This document shows positions 22,643 through 33,726 of a DNA stretch of 64,000 bases, piece by piece. Source of the stretch: Phymatolithon calcareum (Eukaryota > Rhodophyta > Florideophyceae > Hapalidiales); NCBI GenBank assembly GCA_977006965.1, contig OZ345361.1:1054001-1118000 (forward strand), in the 5' to 3' direction. Numbering within the stretch: the first letter of the stretch is position 1; each line of letters starts with the position of its first letter. A program made the position numbers and the translations under genes. The notes below the pieces were generated by a model that ran no database searches, was not told the DNA's origin, and saw only the letters and a program-made list of their open reading frames with translations.

Positions 22643-23155
22643 TTCTAAATGACGAGGGTCTCTATGCTGACTTGCAGAAGACAAGAAAGAGGTCGTCGCC
22701 ACCGATTCGTTGCCTTATACTGTACAAGGTGCATGGCATGCCCATGCCGCTTTTCAGGCTCAAGTATACAATAGATCCTTTGTTATCATACTTCATGGAC
22801 ATGAATTCTCTTACGTTCGGGAGATTGCTATCGAATGCGGCATTTCGTTTATGTCGGTGATGCCAGCATCAACACATCATGATGTTTGTAATTCGATTCC
22901 AACGTGGAGTTCAATTCTAGATGGAGTTACTTCGGGGCTCATTTCCTGACCAGCTTTACCCGAAGTATAAAAATCACTAATTCACTCTTTCTTGTCACTT
23001 TTCGTACTTGTCACCGCTCATCGCCACAGCGTCCAATTCTACGATAACAAAAGCAATAGCAGAAGCTAACATTGATCCAGTACCAGCATAAAGGTTCAAC
23101 ACACCCTCTGGGAGACACCATCACCGCGGCAACGCCGCCACACAACGCCCCCTCG
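22643..23155. promoter_or_regulatory. divergent intergenic region, HMCES/SPO11
   Basis: The 513 bp between two ATGs on opposite strands must contain both promoters. Small frames here lack domains. No clear TATA element was seen. Confidence 0.4.
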
Positions 23156-24223
23156 ATGGAGTTGCAGCGCCTTGCCGTCTCCCTCGAGGAGACTGTCCTC
23201 ACCTTCATTGAGTCTGTGACTAATCACAAGAACATAAGCATTTCCGACTTGCGTCTAGTGCTGGTTGCATCCGTGTCGCATTCGCTACTGCGAACTGGGC
23301 GTACCATGACTAAGCGTGACCTCTACTATCTCTGTCGCCCACTCTTCAAGTCGTCTACAATCGCGACACGCACGCTCGAAAAGCTCGCCCGCGTGCTCCA
23401 CGTGCCTTCAAACGACCTCAACGTTGTTGCAGCACCCAAGGGAATAGTTTCAGGACCTATGTCCTATATCGGCGAAAGTAACGAGCAAGTCTATGTCGCT
23501 GGTTTCGGTTCGGAGGGTGCACTCATTCCCAGTCGTCCCGAGCGCCTTCGGGCGCTTAGCACTTCCGCGACCCTCGTCCTTGTGTAAGTTGCAACATAGC
23601 TATCGACCAAACGAATGTATTAAGGCAAGATGAAAACTAGCATACTAAGTCGTCTTTCCCATGCCTTCTACTGTTTACGCAGAGTGGAAAAGGAAACTGC
23701 ATTCGAAGCGCTCGTTGGTGATCCGTATTTTCAGCGCTTTTGTGGTTCGTGGCTCGTCGTGACAGGAAAAGGGTATCCGGATCATGCAACGCGTAATTTG
23801 CTTAAGCGCCTGGTCAATACCAGAAGGAGTCTGGGCAAATTACTTCCAGTACATATTCTAACAGATGCAGACCCACACGGAATCGCCATATCTGTGTGCT
23901 ACGCACGCGCCTTGGAGAGCCGCGCGGTGTACTGGGCGGGAGTGCATCCTTCCCATAGGGATCGCTTCTTCACGATACCTGTACAAGCAGAGCAAGCTCT
24001 GACAATGCGTGAGCGACATTTGGCGGGGAAGCTATTGGCGGAATGCCACACTAACATGGACCAGTTTGGTCTTTTCTGCCAAGACATATTTCGCGGGCTT
24101 TCCGATCTTCTTGAAAGTGGCATTAAGTTTGAAATCGAGGCAATAACATCAAGCGCGGCGCTAACCACGTCTAACCCGCTGCTTGATTACGTCTTGGCCA
24201 CTGTTTCTCGTCCTCACCGTTAA
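23156..24223 (+). CDS. SPO11: SPO11 / topoisomerase VI A-subunit family protein
   Basis: There are two exons, 23156-23583 and 23683-24223. The 99-nt intron (23584-23682) has GTAAGT and TTTACGCAG; splicing yields TLVLV-VEKETAF. The product is 322 aa. The 5Y-CAP domain carries the catalytic Tyr in TKRDLYYLCRP. The Toprim domain has the metal-binding Glu in VEKETAF and Asp residues in TDADPHG, with TGKGYPDHATR between them. SPO11 makes meiotic double-strand breaks through a covalent 5'-phosphotyrosine; plants also have a somatic TopoVIA paralogue, and the sequence alone does not say which this is. ATG 23156 is the first in-frame ATG. It is convergent with Misato, with 6 bp between stop codons. 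Confidence 0.9.
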
Positions 24224-24229
24224 CTCAGT

Positions 24230-25858
24230 TCAAATCGTGGAATAGTCAGCTGCTAAGCCGGTTAATGTCTCTTGGACCTCATCGAGACTTGACTTTTCTG
24301 CCGAGTGTCGAGTGGATCCCTTCTTTGTCGATTGTGATAACACAACTCCGAGATTACGCAAAAATGTTGACCCTTCACTTCCGCTTGTTGCAAACCCGGA
24401 TATACTTGATACTTGCCCTACTTCACAGCTCGTGCTCTCCGACCCATCACGGATTGATGCTGCAGCTCGCAGTGCTCCGCTAATCGAAATGCGGTGATCG
24501 AAAAATCTGGGATATGCAACTGGAAGAGTAATAGGGCTTGTGACTGACGCATGAATTCCTGCTTCACTCAAGACCCCGCGTGACGAAACCACTTCGCAAA
24601 CTCTTCGAGAAGAAAGAGAACTACTCCCTGTACCAGTTTGGTGTACTGCACTGGTAGAAAACGGTCGTATTGACAACTTAGTTATGCTCTCGCGGTTGTA
24701 AAAGTACCCTCTTTCAATGGGTTTTCTTGACAGCGGAACCACAGGAAACTTTGAAAACAGAGAACTGACCATGGCAAACGGCGCTGGGCGCATCAAATTG
24801 GTCATGCCCGAAGTCGAAATCCGAACTGTGGCAAATCTAAGCGGGGTATACGCTACATCCAGGGCAAGCGCAATGACTGCCGATGTGTGATAATTGTTAT
24901 AACGCACGGGATGTACGTACTCCAAACCAGCCGTACATGCTGTTTCCACTGGCACGTATTGCACGGCGGCCTCCATGCATTCTGCGACAAGCCGAGCCTC
25001 AGCAAGGCGCTGGTCCCTGTGCCGTAAATTTCGCTCAAGCAAAGAAGTCGTCGCTTCGCTTGGATCTTGATCCCCATTCGCCCCAACGATAAAGAGCGGA
25101 GTACTAGCTCCCAATTCATCCCGCATGCGTGTCAAGTAGGTCGACGTGATACCCGCAAATCCATCATCTGCATTAGTGGTTACATGGACTCCGCCAAGAG
25201 AGTCACACTCCTCCACAAAGAATCGCAAGTCGTCATACATATCGTCACACAAGCGCAAAGTTGCGGCGTCGAGCCCGTGGTCAAACTTGTCAAAGTTGAC
25301 AACACCGGCGTGCATGCCAGGGAGTGAAAAGCAAGTCCGAGGGTGCAACCGTGCTTTCAAAAAGTCGCTCCAGTAGGCCACACCCCGATCCAGCCCAAAG
25401 TCAACCTCATCAACCTCCATGCCATCATAGTGCTGCGCGGCATTTGGCGGGTTGCCACTGTCTGGCGCAGTGTTTGAACCTGGAGCGGAATCTTCAGCTG
25501 ACGCCTCTTCCGCGAGCAGATGCTCGATATAGGCGCTGGTTTGCAAACGAGCCCGGCGATAAGTTTGCGCAGGGCCGGCCCAGGCAGTCACGGGGCCAGT
25601 CTCCGGAGTGTTTGCGAGAACTGCACCTGCGTCGAGAGAGAGGCTACCAAAAGCACCGCTCAAGTCGACGATTTGGAGTCGAGGGGTGTATAATGGGACA
25701 TTAGAGACCCCAGGGCCACGGGATTCACGAAACAAGACAGAGGGACTAAGTTGGCGTTGAGCAAGTGGCGTGGCAAGATATTCATCTTGGAGATTCCAAA
25801 AATGGGCGCCAATGTGGTTCGCAAACGTTCCAATCTGCACGTTCACGATTTCACGCAT
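24230..25858 (-). CDS. Misato/DML1 family protein
   Basis: A single exon encodes 542 aa from ATG 25858. The N-terminus (MREIVNVQIGTFANHIGAHFWNLQDEYL) is the Misato segment II, tubulin-like domain. A central block follows (LYTPRLQIVDLSGAFGSL, then VAYWSDFLKARLHPRTCFSLPG), with a tubulin/FtsZ-like region after it. The family (yeast Dml1, Drosophila Misato, human MSTO1) is implicated in mitochondrial inheritance and morphology, and in flies in spindle assembly. The length is close to the family norm. The last ~150 residues are Ser-rich and low in conservation. Confidence 0.9.
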   Translation of the reverse strand: MREIVNVQIGTFANHIGAHFWNLQDEYLATPLAQRQLSPSVLFRESRGPGVSNVPLYTPRLQIVDLSGAFGSLSLDAGAVLANTPETGPVTAWAGPAQTYRRARLQTSAYIEHLLAEEASAEDSAPGSNTAPDSGNPPNAAQHYDGMEVDEVDFGLDRGVAYWSDFLKARLHPRTCFSLPGMHAGVVNFDKFDHGLDAATLRLCDDMYDDLRFFVEECDSLGGVHVTTNADDGFAGITSTYLTRMRDELGASTPLFIVGANGDQDPSEATTSLLERNLRHRDQRLAEARLVAECMEAAVQYVPVETACTAGLEYVHPVRYNNYHTSAVIALALDVAYTPLRFATVRISTSGMTNLMRPAPFAMVSSLFSKFPVVPLSRKPIERGYFYNRESITKLSIRPFSTSAVHQTGTGSSSLSSRRVCEVVSSRGVLSEAGIHASVTSPITLPVAYPRFFDHRISISGALRAAASIRDGSESTSCEVGQVSSISGFATSGSEGSTFLRNLGVVLSQSTKKGSTRHSAEKSSLDEVQETLTGLAADYSTI

Positions 25859-26130
25859 GGCGCGTTGAGAACTCTGCACCGTAGCCCCCTCCCTGTCGCG
25901 AATGCCACCGAAGAGTAGTTCGGATCTACATTACAACAGATACACGTGTCAAACTAACGTGCTTGCGGCTCAAGAATCATCATGAACTGGAGTACACTGA
26001 TTCGATGTTTCGAAAATATCGAACTCCACGGTTTTGAAAACGCAGAGTCATAAATAAAAATAAATATCATATTTTCTAGAAATACTGCACAGAACATTCA
26101 ACCATCATCATGATGGTTGTTCTGGATTCA

Positions 26131-26752
26131 GCTCGGTCTATACCGAGTGGTTTTGTGTTGTGTCTGGAAGCAGTACTGTAATTTATTTCGCGGCCACTTC
26201 CAAATTAGTCTACTGTATACCGGATTTGCTCTGTTCGTGTTCGTTGAACCAATTCCGTAATTTTTGGAGCCCCTTCTCAAGGACATTGTTCTGTACTTGT
26301 TCTCACCTCTCCTACTCATTTTATACTGAGTAAATGCGCTGGAACGACATCCGGTCACGCCTCTTGGATGGGGATCGATATCGAGCGCTCAGTCCATTGT
26401 CCACCAATGATTCTACTAGAGACAAAAGTACTGTGAGTACACTGGTGGTGACGATCGCTGGGTTGGTGCTGTCCATCGTGTTGGCTCGGAACATGCATCG
26501 AGAAGGGAGTTGAAAGGGACTTATGTACTGTAGCGCGCGCCAAAATGCAAATTCGCGCCAAATGCGGACACGACAATTATGTTAACTTCTTGACCGCGGG
26601 AAAGAAGTTAACATTTTTGTCGTGTTCGTTTGCTTCCATCTCATCGCTGGCAGTTTTGTCATAGCGCTTTACAGAATCGACCAACCAATTATATATCGCA
26701 CATTTCAAAACTGCTTCCGAACACAACACAAAAAATCCGGTATAGACCGAGC
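26131..26752. repeat. 622-bp inverted-repeat element with internal hairpin
   Basis: The ends (26131-26180 and about 26704-26752) are inverted repeats starting GCTCGGTCTATACCG and continuing with TTTTGTGTTGTGT and GGAAGCAGT. Inside, 26568-26590 and 26603-26625 form a 23-bp stem (ACACGACAATTATGTTAACTT..) with one mismatch. No target-site duplication or coding frame was recognised, so a MITE or foldback element is likely but not proven. Confidence 0.6.
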
Positions 26753-29205
26753 CTGAGGCTCAGTCGATCAATCGACGTGAAGGAAGTGTAGCCCTGGTCC
26801 TGCAGCAGAGAAGTATTGACAGCCGAGCGTCCTGACGGTCGGCTGGCAATACTTTGTAGCTAGAGAGGTATAGCTGTCATGACTTTGCCAAGCCTGAAAT
26901 GCCACTAAAACTGAGCATTGTGCACAATTTCATCACGAAAATAAGCTCATGAGGTTGCTTTCAATGTTCACGCTCTGAAATCGCTCTCCTCGCTGCGGAA
27001 TTTGTTTACTGCTCTTTGGTCTCATCTCGATCCCAAATTGACAATGGGGTTCCCAGAAGAGCGGCCTGTTGCAGAGTAGACACTGTCGACCGATGCAGAC
27101 GCCTGCAGTTAGGCAATTAAATTAATATTCGGGTAACGATCGATAAGTCGAAGTTGTATCACTGACTATGGCAACTAAATCGGGTAAATCACATTCACCA
27201 GGAAGAAAATTTGTTTACCTGCTAACGCGATGTGCCAACGACAACGTCCAATGACGCGCGGTAATCTAATCACCGACTTTATCAGTCAGGGTCATCGGCT
27301 CTCAGAGCAATTTCCCGGGATCGGCTCCAGGCTCTAATTCCCAGACCTTAAGCTGCGCTAGCACATGCCGCCCCGTGTCTTCTGGGTAGGAACATTTACG
27401 AGACCCAGTAGCAATGTTGAAGCCTTTGACGCCACTATGCTGTGTTTTGGATCAGATATGGAGTCGATGTGAGCCTGATGTGGCAGACAGAAATGGATGA
27501 CGACAACGAAGCCGTACAATTATTAATAGTGGAATTCTTCGTAAACGTTTGTGCGGCAATTTGCAAAGGCGTGTCACGCATTGCACTGTAGTAGTATCCA
27601 TGGACCGCAGAAGTCAATTGCGCAATTCGTTGCAAGGAGTGATCGTGTACGAGATTGCATTCGATGATTCCCAGTGAGATTCGACAAGATGCGGTAATCT
27701 TTGCAATTCTATTGGGAAATCTGCCTTCGTACACGAATGTGAGCGGATGAGGAAGAAAACCGAGCGGAATACAGTACATTACAGTGAAGTTACTGTGAAT
27801 CTGCCCATGACGAGTATCCTAAAATAGATACTGTAAGATGTCCGTCCGGACCCGAATACGGCTGCACCGCTGCTCGGGATCATCCGCTGACCACTCCATC
27901 GCAGCCGTCTCTTGTAATATTTCTTGCTGTGCTTAGTCGCACGTTGGGGCATATTAGCCAGATATGGGCGCTCTACGACAATTTGAATTGGTGGTGTGCA
28001 CCATAGCGTTGAAGGGTAGTCACAAAGCAAAGGCCTACAGGCCGCGCTGTTCGACGACGAGTGCACAGGAGCTCTTATGCAGTATTCAGACGTATTTCGA
28101 GTCCGCTGGACACCTGCAACGTGTTTAAAACAACTGTTTTGGCTTTCGCGGAAACGGCCACATCACAGCGACTGCTTATTGTGTATACAGTATGTAAGGT
28201 AGGCAGTGGACGCATTGACAGGCACAGCATGTAAAACAATTTTTCTGGCGGATTGCGTTAGGAGCAAGCATATGTTGAGCTGAGTCGTTTTCAGCCTTTG
28301 TTGTTGCCGGCTGGATGTAAACCGAGAATAATGCTTATTTACACAGTACTGCATCAGCCTGAACCGGTGACGCAGATAGCACGCACGAGCGTAGAAAACG
28401 AGATTTGTTGCTGCTTGTGGGTCTGAAAGAGACACCGAAGGTGAGAATGAAAAAGTTATTGCTGCAGGACAACCGCACGCGACGCGTGGAAGAACGCGAT
28501 TATAGAAGCAAAAAGCGGCCCCCCGCGCTAATTAATGTCCTGCGCTGGGGCATATCCTAATTTCCGCACACGTCCCACGTTCGCGGATTCGCGCGTCAGA
28601 CAACCAGATTCTCAGAATTCTGATAGTACTGTACAGTAAAGTTTGTGTCCGCAGCACATCCCTGGTGGCGGCCCAGTCCAGCCAGAATGTTCAAAAATGT
28701 ATGAACAGTCATGCTTCTTCTCAAAAGCCATTTTTATGAAAACAAAAGGAATCTAATGCTGTCCAGTACTTGCCATACAAACGTCTTCAAATTTATGAAA
28801 AAACACAATTGATGGCTTGCCATCAACACATCAGTGAGCTTACAGTGGTCCTTTTCCGATAAATTAGCATAAATCTCGACCTATCTCGGGTCATACTGTA
28901 CGGCAAACAAAGTCGATACTTGTCTAACGCGCAGAACTGCCCTTCGTTTCGGTCCACTCGCCAGGAGCCTCTCCTGTATAAAGCCGTCAGTCCACATCCA
29001 CTACCAGCACCACCACCACCACCAGTATACTCAACTCAACGTGCCGACCCTCGCCCTCTTCTCATCGCCAAGCTGGTCGCCAATTCGCTTGCTTCGCTGG
29101 AACACGCCGTCGACCCACTGCAATCGACAGCGCAGCAGCACCTTCGGCGTCTGCGCCTGCCTTGGGAATGGCCGCAACTGGAAGCCGCTGCGACACAACG
29201 TGAAG
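26753..29205. other. 2.4-kb gene-poor spacer
   Basis: Apart from a doubtful transposase relic at 27430-28066 I see no supported feature. TACTGTAC occurs at 28627 and 28894, upstream of the phosphatase gene. Frames at 28920-29205 are Pro/Ser-rich and may be 5' untranslated leader of that gene. Confidence 0.4.
27430..28066 (-). pseudogene. possible Tc1/mariner-type transposase relic
   Basis: Minus-strand frames at 28066-27435 contain a LRWSxxx..VFGSGRTSY stretch and, after frame changes, segments loosely like the Tc1 catalytic region (a decayed QQDNA-like block near 27590). Every match needs frameshifts. This is a weak reading, recorded only because nothing else explains the stretch. Confidence 0.2.
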
Positions 29206-30099
29206 ATGGGTGCCGGAGGTGCCGTGACCACAATTCCGGCATGCTCCCTCCCCCACGCGCTGGAAGCCATCAACCGAATTGACGCTGATGCGAAAAGCAA
29301 GCAAAAGCAACTTGTGTTCTTCCTCGATTACGACGGCACTCTATCTCCCATCGTTGATAAACCGGATGACGCAAGACTGCCTGCAGAAACGCGTTCAGTC
29401 CTCGCCGTGTTGAAAACTCATTACCCAACCGCCATCATCACCGGACGTGCTGTCCCCAAGGTGAAGAGCTTCATCCAGCTCGACGGACTAATGTACGCCG
29501 GATCACATGGATTTGACATTGATGCACCGCCGCTTGAAGCCCATTGTGTTGCCGCGGAATATCTGCCTCTACTCCAGGGTATTATGGAAACGCTCCTTCC
29601 GACCGTGACCGAGGTTCCAGGGGCAAGTATTGAAGATAACCGGTTTTCCGTGTCTGTGCATTATCGCCTCGTTGATGAATCGGCCAGGGAAGGGTTCCGA
29701 ACGAAGGTAGAAGAAGTGGTTGAGAAGAGCGGCTTGCGCTTGCATCATGGGAAAATGGTATGGGAAATTCGTCCGCAAACTAACTGGCATAAGGGGAAAG
29801 CCGTGGAGTACCTGTTGCGCGAGCTTCACATGAACACCGACAAGTATCTTCCCATTTATATCGGCGACGATATCACGGATGAGGATGCATTCCGCGCCCT
29901 CAAGTCTTGCAACGGGCTTGGCGTCATTGTGCATGACGGCAGAGAGCCGGCGAATGGAACTAAACCCCGGGAGACCCTAGCGACACTGCGACTGAGCAAC
30001 CCCACTGAGGTGCGTGAGTTCCTTGCGTGCTTCGTCCGCAGCAAGCAACTTGAATCGGCGGGGGCCGCCGCGGCGGGGGGATTACTGGGTGGCAAATAG
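29206..30099 (+). CDS. trehalose-6-phosphate phosphatase
   Basis: This encodes 297 aa from ATG 29206. It is a HAD-superfamily phosphatase: motif I FFLDYDGTLSPIV (both catalytic Asp), motif II ITGR, motif III Lys in WHKGKAVEYLL, and motif IV YIGDDITDEDAF. It converts trehalose-6-phosphate to trehalose. The length matches the stand-alone plant-type TPP, and no synthase domain is fused. The frame is open upstream to 29041, but only from a GTG, so the ATG before GAGGAVTT is preferred. The 3' end encodes a short Ala/Gly run. Confidence 0.92.
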   Translation: MGAGGAVTTIPACSLPHALEAINRIDADAKSKQKQLVFFLDYDGTLSPIVDKPDDARLPAETRSVLAVLKTHYPTAIITGRAVPKVKSFIQLDGLMYAGSHGFDIDAPPLEAHCVAAEYLPLLQGIMETLLPTVTEVPGASIEDNRFSVSVHYRLVDESAREGFRTKVEEVVEKSGLRLHHGKMVWEIRPQTNWHKGKAVEYLLRELHMNTDKYLPIYIGDDITDEDAFRALKSCNGLGVIVHDGREPANGTKPRETLATLRLSNPTEVREFLACFVRSKQLESAGAAAAGGLLGGK

Positions 30100-30462
30100 A
30101 TATTTCTCTTTCGCTTTGTCTTCTTTGCTTCCTCTTATATTTTTCTGCCGCGGCTGGGCGGGAGACTATCTTAGGGTTCTGCCAAGTGACCCTAGAAGAT
30201 GCTAGTAGAATTATAGTGTTTTCAGATATTGAAGCTCGAGTTGAAGGGGTAGAAAACGAGATGAAAGCCTATTGTTGCTATGCAGAGGTCGCAACTATAT
30301 CATATATGCCTTTCGCCAATGAAAACGGAGCTGTATGCAAATGCGTCTACGAGCTTTCGCACCTCCAGTCGTCCAAATCAACTTCTTCCGCTCATTTACA
30401 TTTGAAAGCAAGAGGAAGAGGATTCTGACGAAGAATGCCTTCATTGTCATGAGACTTTATCA

Positions 30463-31752
30463 TTAAACCGTAACGTCGCCTTTCGACGGCCGTCTCCTAT
30501 TTCGTCGCCTCTGCGCAGTCATCGTTGTCTGCGTATCCCGCAACTTCTTTACATATCGTCGCGCGACGGCGACCCCGCTGTCAAATACCGCCATAGCCCG
30601 CGCTGGTCCTTTGGGGAAAAGGTGCTCAATGTTAGGTGCTGCGAGCCGTCCGGGCGATATGTCGGCAGCCATTGGCGTCGGGCTCACCGTTGTGGTCAGT
30701 ACCCTTCCCTTCGCATCTCGTAACACGGGCTGATTGTCCGAGAACCTGAGAAAAGAGATACAACGAAAAAGCAGAATTGAGTTAGTGTCTCATCTTCATC
30801 AAATGCCTTAAAAAACAGTCGTACTATACTCTGACTTTACGTACCCTCCATCAAAGCGGAACGGCCCGAAGATACCGACAGGACGAGCCGGTCGCTCATA
30901 GTACAGCGGGATATAGCAACTAGCCATGAGAGCCTCATAGAGCTTACGCCGCGTCGTAAAGTCAGAGAGCAGCACGTTGCCAGTAAGCCCGCCATCGCGG
31001 TGGGGTGCCTCCGTGACGGAAATATAGAGTCTTCCCCGCGCCATTTCATGTGCATTTGGCGGCAGACTGCGCTCGATCTGTGGTCCAATGTATCCACTCA
31101 TGAGCCCAAACGGTCCGAGCGCATGATGTTCACTAGAGTGCGTACCACTGGCAACACAGTAGCGCAGTTGATCATCCAGATCAAGCCCAAGAGCCGCGCT
31201 AGCGGCAACCAGTGCACCACCGGATGAGCCAAGCCACTTGGTGTTAGAGTCCACTGCGCCCTCCGCGATAAGAACCGAACATACGCCGACATGATATGGT
31301 AACATCCATGCACAGCCATTGAATGAGACGGAGTGTAGTGGGAGGAGCGGACGCGGCGTTGTCTCAGAATCAGTAGCGTCGGTACCTACACCGATGTATC
31401 GCTGTGGACGGGCAAGGGTGGATAAGTAGTGGTCCGCAATGCGCGGGCTAATTTGCCGCACCGCGGATTTGATAAAACGAATGACACGACGGCGAGTACC
31501 AGTCCATGGCCAGCGCACCCAAACGTAGTCAGAGATATGGATAAGGATTTTGACGCCCGGACGGGCCAGAACCCACAGATAGAAGTAGACGCCTGCCCAG
31601 AAGGCGAAGAATAAGGAGTGAAGCCAGGCACGGAAGGCGCCACGGACACGGGCGGTGAGCCAATTTAGTAGATTGGGCATCTTGGCTACGCGATGATCGA
31701 CGTCGAGCTCACGGCTCGAAGAGCCTACGCATTGTTCAGGGGTCACCTGCAT
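30463..31752 (-). CDS. patatin-like phospholipase/lipase (ATGL/PNPLA type)
   Basis: There are two exons, 31752-30845 and 30745-30463. The 99-nt intron (30746-30844) starts GTACGT and ends CTCAG, and splicing rebuilds FDGG-FSDNQPVL. The product is 396 aa. A membrane segment lies at about residues 45-63. The patatin core has the SFNGCAWMLPYHVGV oxyanion region (about 143-157), the nucleophile Ser in LGSSGGA (about 175-181), and the catalytic Asp in DGGFSDNQP (about 301-309), which sits exactly across the intron. The SF-x-GC-x4-Y-x-VG form is that of adipose triglyceride lipase relatives, so triacylglycerol or phospholipid hydrolysis is expected. The basic tail ends at 30463. Confidence 0.9.
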
Positions 31753-32703
31753 GGTGTGTGCACCATGTGTGCGATGCTGGGTGCGTCTCCATATCAGAGC
31801 TCAGGGGGTGCAGGAGTATATAACGATTATGGCCATGGTCCCGATCGAATGGCGAAATGTCGCCGTGTCCAAGCTCCCCCTCGAAAGCCCATCGGCACAT
31901 CGATGTTTGAATAAAACATAGCGTCGAATAGAGCTCTAAAGTAGTTAAAAGTTGAATTATTTTGATGAAGTTTCGAAAATATTTTCATGATTGTCCCACG
32001 AAAGAGCAGTATTTCTGAAAAGTCAGGGCCAATTTCGAAAAGAAAAGAATTTTCATTTCAAGAATTTGTTTGCGCTGCACTATTCGGCATTGCTGCAGGG
32101 GAAAGAGTGCATTAAATGCACTGGTTGCACTGTACGAGTGAGAAGGAGAGGAATCCACATTACGTGGCCCGATGCAACGGACACCAATAGAGTGATACTA
32201 CCATTCAATTCATACTCTCTTAGCCAATAGATAAACTTCCCCGCATTTGTGCAACGCACATTACAGCGTGTAACGTGGGCAGGACCGCCGTGGAACACGT
32301 GTCTAATCGATGGCCGCCTGCTTGCTTTTCGCGCATCAACTTATCATCTCGATTTGTCAGATCGAGATGCTAAGTCGACGACTGACAAGCTACAGTACTG
32401 GTTTTTAACAACTATGTCCGAAGGAACGCAGGGTCGGGCTTTCCGAGGCAAGAGTAGTGGCCGGCGCAATTGAAAGCAGAAGCGGCTCCCAACGCACATT
32501 ATTTAAACGCGGCCCATGCAAAAGCACCGTTTTGATTTTTTACCCGGTATTATCGTTCAATGGCCTTACAAAACAGGTTCCTCTCGCCCCTGCGGCCGTT
32601 ACGCCAGCCAATGCCAGCCAATTCCACCAAGTAGCATGCATGGTGCATGCTCCACCCCTGTGCGTCCTCCCCGACAACATTGCGCGAGGCTCTGGTCGCC
32701 GCG
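31753..32703. promoter_or_regulatory. divergent spacer, lipase/syntaxin
   Basis: This 951-bp spacer should hold both promoters. It contains the small hairpin CATCTCGAT..ATCGAGATG (32345-32369). No supported gene was seen. Confidence 0.4.
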
Positions 32704-33726
32704 ATGACCGATCGTTCCGCAGAGCTTGGGCGCCTGGACCGGTTCTCCACCCTTTCGCTCGATGACCGCGACGATGAGTCGGACCGACTTCTCGCTCCCT
32801 TCAACCGCGAAGCAGAGGCTATAGAGAAGGTTCTCGACTGGGCGGATGGTGTCATTGCCAATGCACCGGCCATGCAGGATGCCTCCGAACAGCTGGACAA
32901 AGTGGAGTCCAAATTGCATGCGGTGCGGCGCAGAATGAAGAAAATTGCTGATGAGAATCGTCAGTTCGTAGCCAAACACCACAATCGTCGATCCACTGTG
33001 CTTATGCGCATCAACCGATACACCAAACTTGGGAAGGATGTGATTGAAATTACGGACAGACTCTCCGCGGCTCGCGAGGCGCAGCGAACAGCACTTGCTG
33101 TCAGCTTGAAGCAGGCTGTAAAAAATGTGAACCCGCGTGCCAGTGATGTTGCAGTTGATGCAGCGCTGCGCAGCGGACGTGGTCTTGAAGCTGTGTTTGT
33201 TGATCGTGACCGTGGTTCTGCGACAATTCGCCGTCAGATTGAAGATATTCACAGGCGAAATGCGGATATTCAAGGATTGGTGAGGAGCGTTCAGGATTTG
33301 AACCAGATGTTCCAGGACATGACCCTTCTTGTTGAGCAGCAACAGGAAGTTATCAACAGCGTTGAATATGAGGTACAGGAAGTGAAGAAGGATGTTATGC
33401 AGGCAACGGATCAACTAGTGAAGGCACACAACTATGAGAAGAAGACAAGGAAGCGGAAGATTTGCATTATTTCCATCATTGTCGTCGTTATTCTGTTGAT
33501 TGCCATGGGTATCATCGCATATCTGAGATTGACATGCGTTTTCGGCTGCCATGTCACCATTCGTGGTGCTCCCGCAGCTACGCCCGCACGCGCAGCGGTA
33601 CCGGCACCGGCTCCTGTGCCTGTATTTTCGCTTGTATCTGATACTGCAGCGCCTGCCGCCGGACCGGTGTCCGCTTATCTGACCGCACAACGCGCCCTTG
33701 ACAGTGTTCAAGAACCGGGGCTGTGA
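32704..33726 (+). CDS. syntaxin-type Qa-SNARE
   Basis: This encodes 340 aa from ATG 32704 (MTDRSAEL, like the N-terminus of plasma-membrane syntaxins); ATG 32647 would add 19 residues. The N-terminal helical Habc-like region covers about residues 40-150. The SNARE motif spans about 181-243 (DLNQMFQDMTLLVEQQQEVINSVE), with the zero-layer Gln in VEQQQE. A single membrane anchor lies at about 254-274 (ISIIVVVILLIAMGIIAYL). Unusually, a 66-residue Ala/Pro/Val-rich tail follows the anchor on the luminal or extracellular side; most syntaxins end within a few residues. The next gene, convergent, encodes a Qbc-SNARE. The function is membrane fusion, probably secretory. Confidence 0.9.
   Translation: MTDRSAELGRLDRFSTLSLDDRDDESDRLLAPFNREAEAIEKVLDWADGVIANAPAMQDASEQLDKVESKLHAVRRRMKKIADENRQFVAKHHNRRSTVLMRINRYTKLGKDVIEITDRLSAAREAQRTALAVSLKQAVKNVNPRASDVAVDAALRSGRGLEAVFVDRDRGSATIRRQIEDIHRRNADIQGLVRSVQDLNQMFQDMTLLVEQQQEVINSVEYEVQEVKKDVMQATDQLVKAHNYEKKTRKRKICIISIIVVVILLIAMGIIAYLRLTCVFGCHVTIRGAPAATPARAAVPAPAPVPVFSLVSDTAAPAAGPVSAYLTAQRALDSVQEPGL

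Noticed and set aside
26131-26752. target-site duplication for the 622-bp element
   Set aside because: Flanking bases do not match convincingly at 2-10 bp.
29041-29205. N-terminal extension of trehalose-phosphate phosphatase
   Set aside because: It would start at GTG; composition is like a leader, and the ATG at 29206 gives the normal length.
30186-30428. 80-codon frame after the phosphatase gene
   Set aside because: No domain; it lies in the expected 3' region of two convergent genes.
32599-33414. 271-codon minus-strand frame opposite the syntaxin gene
   Set aside because: It lies entirely antisense to a gene with clear SNARE motifs; its own translation has no domain.
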